Positions 58,353 to 64,000 of a stretch of 64,000 nucleotides of DNA are shown here, piece by piece. The DNA comes from Flexilinea sp. (lineage in GTDB: Bacteria > Chloroflexota > Anaerolineae > Anaerolineales > Anaerolineaceae), in assembly GCA_017432685.1 (NCBI GenBank), contig JAFRIR010000083.1, positions 1 to 64,000 of the forward strand, given 5' to 3'. The notes beneath the pieces were generated by a model, which was not told the origin of the DNA, ran no database searches, and saw only the letters and a list, made by a program, of their open reading frames with translations. A program made the position numbers and the translations under genes. How positions within the stretch are numbered: the stretch's first letter is position 1; each line of letters begins with the position of its first letter.

Positions 58353-59630
58353 ATGGAATCATTCTGCATTGAAGGCGGGATTCCCCTTCGCGGGGAAGTA
58401 ACCCCTTCCGGAAACAAAAACGCGGCGCTGCCGCTGCTGTGTGCGGCGATCCTGACCGAAGAACCGGTCATTTTGCATAATGTCCCGATGATCCGGGACG
58501 TTCTGGCGATGCGCAAACTCATTGAAAGTCTCGGTGTCACCTTCGAGGAATTGGACCAGCATACCTGGAAGATCCATGCAAAAAAAGTGGAAGCGTCCAG
58601 ACTCGATCCCGATATGTGCCGCCGGGTACGTGCCTCGATCCTGCTGGCCGGTCCCATGTGTGCCCGATGCGGGCAGCTGCTTCTTCCGCCCCCCGGGGGT
58701 GATGTGATCGGCAGACGCCGAGTAGACACCCACATATTGGCGCTGGTGAAGCTCGGAGCAAATGCCTACTATGACCGTCAATATCATTTTGAAGTCAAAG
58801 GCCGGCTGAAGGGCTGCAGCATTTTGATGGATGAAGCTTCTGTGACCGCGACAGAAAATGCCATTATGGCTGCCGTAACTGCGGAGGGGACAACGATCCT
58901 GCGCAATGCGGCTTCAGAACCGCACATTCAGGAGCTTTGTCATCTGCTCAACGAAATGGGTGCGAAAATCTCCAATATCGGCTCCAACATGCTCACCATT
59001 GAAGGCGTAGAATCTCTTCACGGTGCGGAATTCACTATCGGGCCGGATTACCTGGAAGTGGTCAGTTATATCGGTGCGGCAGCAATGACGCATGGAGAAC
59101 TGACAATTCATAATGCAGGAAATGAATATCTGGACATGGTAAGCCTGGTCTTCAACCGCATGGGTGTCCGCTGGGAAACCAATGGGGAGGATATATTTGT
59201 TCCGGTACATCAGCGGCTTTCCATAGAGCCTGATCTTGGCGGTGCGATCCCGGAAATCAGCGTACTTCCCTGGCCGGGGTTCCCTTCTGACCTGATGAGC
59301 ATTGCAATCGTGATGGCGACTCAGGTTCAGGGTTCTATTTTATTCCATGACTGGATGTACCCGAGCCGTATGTATTTCACCGACAAGCTTGTAGGCATGG
59401 GAGCACAGATCGTTCTCTGTGACCCGCATCGCTGCATCGTTCAGGGACCATCCCGCCTTTATGCTGAAAATCTGGAATCTCCTGATATCCGTGCAGGGAT
59501 GGCTCTGCTTCTGGCTGCACTCACGGCACCCGGGAAATCCACCATCCGCAACATCGGGCAGATCGAACGCGGCTATGAGCGTGTGGATGAAAAATTGTCC
59601 GCCCTTGGGGCAAGAATAAGCAGGATCTGA
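58353..59630 (+). CDS. murA: UDP-N-acetylglucosamine 1-carboxyvinyltransferase MurA, Asp variant
   Basis: A 425-residue enzyme of the first committed step of peptidoglycan synthesis. It adds enolpyruvate from PEP to UDP-GlcNAc. The substrate-binding NKNA (21-24), RASILLAGP, and PGFPSDLMS with the general-base Asp are all present. In the flexible loop the usual Cys (GGCAIGARP in E. coli) is replaced by D117 (PGGDVIGRRR). The Cys-to-Asp form is known to be active and to resist fosfomycin. I start at 58353 because AAGGAA lies seven bases upstream. A paralog elsewhere cannot be excluded. Confidence 0.94.
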   Translation: MESFCIEGGIPLRGEVTPSGNKNAALPLLCAAILTEEPVILHNVPMIRDVLAMRKLIESLGVTFEELDQHTWKIHAKKVEASRLDPDMCRRVRASILLAGPMCARCGQLLLPPPGGDVIGRRRVDTHILALVKLGANAYYDRQYHFEVKGRLKGCSILMDEASVTATENAIMAAVTAEGTTILRNAASEPHIQELCHLLNEMGAKISNIGSNMLTIEGVESLHGAEFTIGPDYLEVVSYIGAAAMTHGELTIHNAGNEYLDMVSLVFNRMGVRWETNGEDIFVPVHQRLSIEPDLGGAIPEISVLPWPGFPSDLMSIAIVMATQVQGSILFHDWMYPSRMYFTDKLVGMGAQIVLCDPHRCIVQGPSRLYAENLESPDIRAGMALLLAALTAPGKSTIRNIGQIERGYERVDEKLSALGARISRI

Positions 59631-59653
59631 ATTCTGGCATCAGCTGTGATCAT

Positions 59654-59694
59654 CCGGGACAGTGATTCGAAACAGATTCAGCTGTCCCGGTTTT
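59654..59694 (+). terminator. Terminator after murA
   Basis: CCGGGACAG and CTGTCCCGG are perfect 9-bp arms around a long loop, with TTTT following. It overlaps the end of the converging GGDEF gene. Confidence 0.75.
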
Positions 59695-60796
59695 AATCAG
59701 CGCTGTCCGGATGGCTGCGTCTGTCTTTCCCGGTCATCTGATAGTATTCTGATTTGGAAACATACATTCGCTCGTCCGCGATTTTAGCGATTTCTGTGAT
59801 GCTGCTGCCCGGGAACTCGCTGCGGCAAACATAGCCATATGCGGTGTTCAGCTCCAGTGAATTTCTTTCTGACCAGACTCTCATGCTTTCTTCATATCCG
59901 GGGAAAATCTTTTCCAGATCCTCTTTCGTTCCGAAGAAGAATACAGCAAATTCATCACCACCGATTCGGTACATTTTCCCTCTGAATCCAAAGGCGCGAT
60001 CAATACACTCCGCCGCACCGATGATCAGTTTATCGCCGGCATCATGCCCAAATGTATCATTGACTTCTTTCAACCCGTTGATATCGATAGCGATATAAAT
60101 CATCTCATCCTGAAACGGTTCAGACTCAAACTTTTGCAGGTCTTCTTCATAAGTCCGCCGGTTCGGCAAACCGGTCAGAATATCGATACGAGCATTTTCC
60201 TTTTCCTCAATAATACGTTCCGCAAGTTTCATTTTGAGACGCAGGAAACTGATGCCCAACACAAACTGAAATATAAAGAAAATGACGAGATTGATCACCG
60301 GACCGAGAGAGCCGGAGACAGCCACAGTCAGATAGATCATCAATGCGTCGGAAATAATCACGATTGCCGCATAAACTGCCGGGGACAGGAAAAAGCTCAG
60401 CGGGATCGTCAGTGAAAATGTCATATAAACTGTCGGATCGATCATGGAGGAAACCGTCGAATCAGACCAGGTGATCCCCAGTGACCAGACAAAAAAGAAC
60501 AATGCCCCGATCGGATTCATAATATTCAGCAGTTTGTAACGATGTTCCATGTCTCTTTGCACGAAGGTATAGAGAAAAATATAGATGATCGCTACTGCCA
60601 GCAGCGACAGGTAGAACATACGGTATCTGGAAATATATTCCCCGTAAAGGGCAGGATTCAGGAGTGTGTAGATCAACATACAGATTTCCAAAACACTGAC
60701 GATTGTCAGCGTAGTCATTGAAATTCCCCATGAAGACCTGTAGATGCCAATCAGGATGCTGTCTTTTTTGTTTGGTTTGTCGTTTCGTCGTTCCAT
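59693..60796 (-). CDS. Membrane diguanylate cyclase (6TM + GGDEF)
   Basis: A 367-residue protein with six hydrophobic spans in the first 190 residues. The cyclase domain begins ARIDILTGLPNRRTYEEDLQ and contains an intact GGDEF (YRIGGDEFAVFFFG), then ERMYVSKSEYYQ. No RxxD inhibitory site lies in the usual position. It should make c-di-GMP from two GTP. I start at 60796 (MERRNDKPNKKD), with ATGAGGT upstream; the first codon of the longer frame (60853) is less well supported. It is not in an operon. Confidence 0.9.
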   Translation of the reverse strand: MERRNDKPNKKDSILIGIYRSSWGISMTTLTIVSVLEICMLIYTLLNPALYGEYISRYRMFYLSLLAVAIIYIFLYTFVQRDMEHRYKLLNIMNPIGALFFFVWSLGITWSDSTVSSMIDPTVYMTFSLTIPLSFFLSPAVYAAIVIISDALMIYLTVAVSGSLGPVINLVIFFIFQFVLGISFLRLKMKLAERIIEEKENARIDILTGLPNRRTYEEDLQKFESEPFQDEMIYIAIDINGLKEVNDTFGHDAGDKLIIGAAECIDRAFGFRGKMYRIGGDEFAVFFFGTKEDLEKIFPGYEESMRVWSERNSLELNTAYGYVCRSEFPGSSITEIAKIADERMYVSKSEYYQMTGKDRRSHPDSAD

Positions 60797-60867
60797 CGTA
60801 TACCTCATTGTACAAAACAGACGGGCAGTTTTCTTCTTTATTTTCCAAACCATCCCGGAAATACACT

Positions 60868-60902
60868 AAAAGAACTGATTCGTATATCCGAATCAGTTCT
60901 TT
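60868..60902 (-). terminator. Terminator of ileS
   Basis: AAAGAACTGATTCG and CGAATCAGTTCTTT are perfect 14-bp arms with a six-base loop. A T-run follows on the minus strand. Confidence 0.92.
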
Positions 60903-60936
60903 CAAGTATACCAGATTTCGTATAATTTGATCAGAA

Positions 60937-63900
60937 TTATGCTTTTTTCAGTCCGACAACAACTTTGACATTATCAAACTCATCACTCACCTGCGCCCAG
61001 TCTTCCGGAACAGCGCCTTCCTTCAGGGAAAGGGCAAGCGTTTCGCCGGTGATGTAGGCGGCATTGTCGCGGATGGCTTCAGCAAGCAGTTCATCTGCCT
61101 GGTAAACGACATCGATCCGATCGGAAATCTCCAGCCCGGCGGTCTTGCGCAGGTCCTGAACATGGCGGACAAACTCACGGGCGAGACCCTCCTTCACCAG
61201 TTCCGGCGTCAGGTCGGTTACCAGCGCCGCGATAGCTGCGGCTTCGGTAGCGACGGTATAACCGCTGTGAGCGTTGGCGCGGACTTCCACTTCATCCGGC
61301 TGGATGGAGTAAACTGTACCGTTGAGTTCCACGTCAATATTCTCACCGGCCAGAAGCTTCCGGCCGATCGTCATGGCATCCTGCTTCAGAATCTCCGCAC
61401 GCAGCTGCGGGAAGAGTTTCCCGTATTTCTGACCCAGCTGCTTCGGCAGCGGGTTCAGCTGGAAGTCCATGGCTTCTCCGGCAGCATCCAGCAGACGAAC
61501 CTGTTTCACATTCAGTTCTTCTTCCAGAACGTCTGCGTACTTGGCGATCAGCGGACGGTCATCCGCCTGACCGACAAAGAAAGCGGCTTCAGCCAGCGGT
61601 TGGCGTACCTTGCGATTGGCCTTGTTGCGGGCGGAATGCCCGAGCGAAGCCAGGTCGATGATCAGCTCCATTTCATGGTTGAGCTGTTCGTCGATGAGTG
61701 ACTCATCATACTTCGGCCAGTCCGCCATATGAACAGATTCCGGTGCGGAAGGATCCACAGAAACCACCAGATTGCGGTAAAGCTCATCGGCGATGAACGG
61801 CATAGCCGGGGCGATCAGCTTGGCGACGGTGACGAGCGCCTGATAGAGCGTCGCATAGGCGGCATTCTTGTCAGAATCACCTTCGCTCTTCCAGAAGCGG
61901 CGGCGGCTGCGGCGCAGGTACCAGTTGGAAAGGGTATTGACGAAATTCTGGATCGGGCGGGTCGCGGCATTGACATCGTAGCCTTCATAGGCGTTGGTGA
62001 TGTCACGGACCAGCGCGTTCAGCGCGGAAAGCAGCCAACGGTCCATGTCGCTGTATTCCGGTTCACCCGCACTCTTCGGATCCCAGTTGTCCAAATTGGC
62101 ATAGGTCACGAAGAAGGAATAAGTGTTCCAGAGCTGCAGCGTGAAGCCGCGCAGCACTTCGCTCACCAGTTTTGAGGAGAAGCGGCGTTCCTGACCGGCA
62201 GGGCTGGCGGTATAAAGATACCAGCGCATGGCATCCACACCGTTGTCCTTGATCACGTCCCACGGAGAGACAATGTTGCCCTTGTGTTTGGACATCTTCA
62301 GCCCGTTTCCGTCGAGTACAAGCCCGAGGCAGATCACGTTTTTGTAGCAGATGGAGTTCTTCAGCAGCGCGCTGACCGCGTGCAGGGAATAGAACCAGCC
62401 GCGGGTCTGGTCGACCGCTTCACAGATGAAATCTGCCGGGAATTGTTCTTCGAACCGTTCCGCATTCTTGATCGGGTAGCCCCACTGGGCAAACGGCATG
62501 GAACCGGAGTCGAACCAGACGTCGATCAGTTCCGGCACCCGGTGCATTTCGCCGCCGCAGTGCGGGCATTTGTAGGTAATTTCATCCACATACGGGCGGT
62601 GCAGTTCCAGCCCGGTCAGGTCGCGTCCGGCTTTTTCGGAAAGTTCCTTCACGGAGCCGATGCACTCCTGGTGCCCGCATTCACACTGCCAGACCGGTAA
62701 AGGGGTACCCCAGTAGCGGTTACGACCCAGCGCCCAGTCGATGTTGTTTTCAAGCCAGTTGCCGAAGCGGCCGTTCTTGATGTGACCCGGGTACCAGTTG
62801 ATCTGTTCATTGAGTTCGACCATGCGGTCCTTGAACTGACTGGTGCGGATGTACCAGGTCGGGCGGGCATAATAGAGCAGCGGGGAATCGCAGCGCCAGC
62901 AGAAGGGATAGGTGTGTTTGATGCGGCCGTGCTTGTACATGATGCCGCGTTTGACGAGATCTTTAATGATGAGCGGATCCGCATCTTTGACGAACATGCC
63001 TGCCCAGGGAGTGATCTCCGGGAAGAAGCACCCATCACCGCCAACGGTCATGATCGTCGGCAGGTTCTCGCGCTTTCCTGTCTCCATATCGTCTGCACCG
63101 AAAGCGGGAGCTGTATGGACCAGACCGGTACCGTCATCCACGGATACATAATCCGCAGCCACCACACGGTGAGCGGGTTTATCCAGCGGCAGGAAGGAAT
63201 AGAGCGGCTCATACTTCCATCCGAGCATATCCTTCCCTTTCAGATGCTCCACAACTGTGACCGGATCATCGCCGAAAACAGAACCGAGCAGCTTTTCAGC
63301 AAGGATCAGGTATTCCGTTGATCCGTCTTCCCGCTGATGTTCAACCTTCACATAGTCGATCTCCGGATGGACAGCCACAGCCGCATTGGCGGGCAGCGTC
63401 CACGGGGTCGTGGTCCAAACCAGCAGGGAGGTGTTTTCCTGATCCAGCAGCTTCATGCGGAAGGTAATGGACGGGTCATCGGCTTCCTTGTAGCCCTGTG
63501 CTACTTCATGGTCCGCAAGCGGGGTGCCGCAGCGCGGGCAGTAAGGGACAACCTTGAAGCCCTGATAAAGCAGACCGCGATCAAAGAAGTTTTTCAGGAT
63601 CGCCCATTCGGCTTCAATAAACTCGTCTTTGTAGGTGACATAAGCGTCGTTCAGGTCCACCCAGTAACCAATGCGCTCCGTGAGGCGTTCCCATTCCTGA
63701 ATGTTGGTGAAGGCAGATTCTTTGCAGAGCTTGTTGAACTTATCGATGCCGTATTCTTCGATCTGTTGTTTGTGAGTGAAGCCCAGCTTCTTTTCTACTT
63801 CGATCTCTACCGGCAGACCGTGGGTATCCCAGCCGCCCTTTCGGGAAATATGACAGCCCTGCATGGTGCGGTAGCGCAGGATGATATCTTTAAAGGAACG

Positions 63901-64000
63901 GGCAAGCACGTGATGAACACCCGGCTTGCCGTTGGCAGTCGGAGGACCTTCGAAGAAGATATATTCTTTCCCGCCCTTGCGGTTTTCGGTCGATTTTTCA
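60937..64000 (-). CDS. ileS: Isoleucyl-tRNA synthetase, type 2 (N-terminus cut by the window)
   Basis: More than 1000 residues are visible. The frame is open to the window end and reads EYIFFEGPPTANGKPGVHHV, with HHVL as the HIGH motif. GWDTHGLPVEIEVEKKLG marks the eukaryote-like (IleS2) group, unlike the GWDCHGLPIE of type 1. Two zinc-type motifs occur in the editing region (CPRCGTPLADHE, CWRCDSPLLYY) and one near CECGHQECIGSV. The KMSKS motif is LKMSKHKGNIVSP. The C-terminal domain lacks the type 1 zinc ribbon. Type 2 enzymes generally resist mupirocin. The true start lies outside the window, about 25-30 residues away. Confidence 0.96.
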   Translation of the reverse strand, partial: EKSTENRKGGKEYIFFEGPPTANGKPGVHHVLARSFKDIILRYRTMQGCHISRKGGWDTHGLPVEIEVEKKLGFTHKQQIEEYGIDKFNKLCKESAFTNIQEWERLTERIGYWVDLNDAYVTYKDEFIEAEWAILKNFFDRGLLYQGFKVVPYCPRCGTPLADHEVAQGYKEADDPSITFRMKLLDQENTSLLVWTTTPWTLPANAAVAVHPEIDYVKVEHQREDGSTEYLILAEKLLGSVFGDDPVTVVEHLKGKDMLGWKYEPLYSFLPLDKPAHRVVAADYVSVDDGTGLVHTAPAFGADDMETGKRENLPTIMTVGGDGCFFPEITPWAGMFVKDADPLIIKDLVKRGIMYKHGRIKHTYPFCWRCDSPLLYYARPTWYIRTSQFKDRMVELNEQINWYPGHIKNGRFGNWLENNIDWALGRNRYWGTPLPVWQCECGHQECIGSVKELSEKAGRDLTGLELHRPYVDEITYKCPHCGGEMHRVPELIDVWFDSGSMPFAQWGYPIKNAERFEEQFPADFICEAVDQTRGWFYSLHAVSALLKNSICYKNVICLGLVLDGNGLKMSKHKGNIVSPWDVIKDNGVDAMRWYLYTASPAGQERRFSSKLVSEVLRGFTLQLWNTYSFFVTYANLDNWDPKSAGEPEYSDMDRWLLSALNALVRDITNAYEGYDVNAATRPIQNFVNTLSNWYLRRSRRRFWKSEGDSDKNAAYATLYQALVTVAKLIAPAMPFIADELYRNLVVSVDPSAPESVHMADWPKYDESLIDEQLNHEMELIIDLASLGHSARNKANRKVRQPLAEAAFFVGQADDRPLIAKYADVLEEELNVKQVRLLDAAGEAMDFQLNPLPKQLGQKYGKLFPQLRAEILKQDAMTIGRKLLAGENIDVELNGTVYSIQPDEVEVRANAHSGYTVATEAAAIAALVTDLTPELVKEGLAREFVRHVQDLRKTAGLEISDRIDVVYQADELLAEAIRDNAAYITGETLALSLKEGAVPEDWAQVSDEFDNVKVVVGLKKA

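Overview
The window is a bacterial chromosome segment of moderate GC, densely coding, with single-copy housekeeping genes (YebC, RuvC, RuvA, MurA, ClpB, IleRS, fumarase) alternating with accessory loci and repeat-rich intergenic DNA. No rRNA, tRNA, CRISPR array or intact insertion sequence was seen. Several molybdenum hydroxylase subunits, no LPS genes, exported binding proteins with mostly plain signal peptides and a eukaryote-like (type 2) IleRS suggest an anaerobic, possibly monoderm fermenter. Chloroflexota/Anaerolineae is my best guess. This is inference, because no taxonomic marker was compared.

Layout. 1-2026: yebC (5' end cut), ruvC and a TrmH-family RNA methyltransferase, all +. 2222-4410: rmlA and rmlB (-), separated by a long heptanucleotide array. 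4714-9673: a binding protein, fused double permease and ATPase of a ferric-iron-type ABC importer (+). 9770-16371: three large multi-membrane proteins of glycosyltransferase-C type (-), two of them tandem paralogs and the third strikingly AT-rich. 16403-18678: fumarase and a C39-family lipoprotein (-). 18833-24275: a polysaccharide and cell-envelope operon (+) with a polyprenyl glycosylphosphotransferase, a CapD/FlaA1-type dehydratase and two FemAB-like transferases. 24463-26751: a membrane GGDEF-EAL protein. 27119-28461: ruvA and a sirtuin. 28445-29590: a Fic protein (-). 29758-36669: two molybdenum hydroxylase systems (-), one split into three subunits and one a single 998-residue chain carrying its own 2Fe-2S domains and four 4Fe-4S motifs. 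36670-38463: a repeat island holding a RelB/MazF-type toxin-antitoxin pair. 38464-41932: an unknown protein and an amino-acid-permease/GGDEF fusion. 42086-45147: a methionine ABC importer whose binding protein is circularly permuted. 45300-52179: clpB, a Nudix hydrolase, an M48 peptidase and an M3 oligoendopeptidase. 52445-58161: a sialic-acid-type catabolic and import operon with an RpiR regulator (-). 58353-64000: murA, a diguanylate cyclase and the 3' part of ileS.

How parts work together. RmlA/RmlB supply dTDP-sugars, and the 18.8-24.3 kb operon and the GT-C proteins use activated sugars for surface glycan. The nan-like operon imports an acidic sugar and cleaves it with an aldolase. MetQNI imports methionine. 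Three c-di-GMP proteins (24463, 39680, 60796) plus a GGDEF fragment at 52198-52332 show that c-di-GMP signalling is well represented.

Most notable: the circularly permuted MetQ (42086-42919), the permease-GGDEF fusion (39680-41932), the self-contained molybdenum hydroxylase/ferredoxin fusion (33673-36669), and an unusual set of heptanucleotide tandem arrays that repeatedly run into the 3' ends of genes and supply their stop codons. A dispersed ~95-bp hairpin repeat family also occupies many intergenic gaps.
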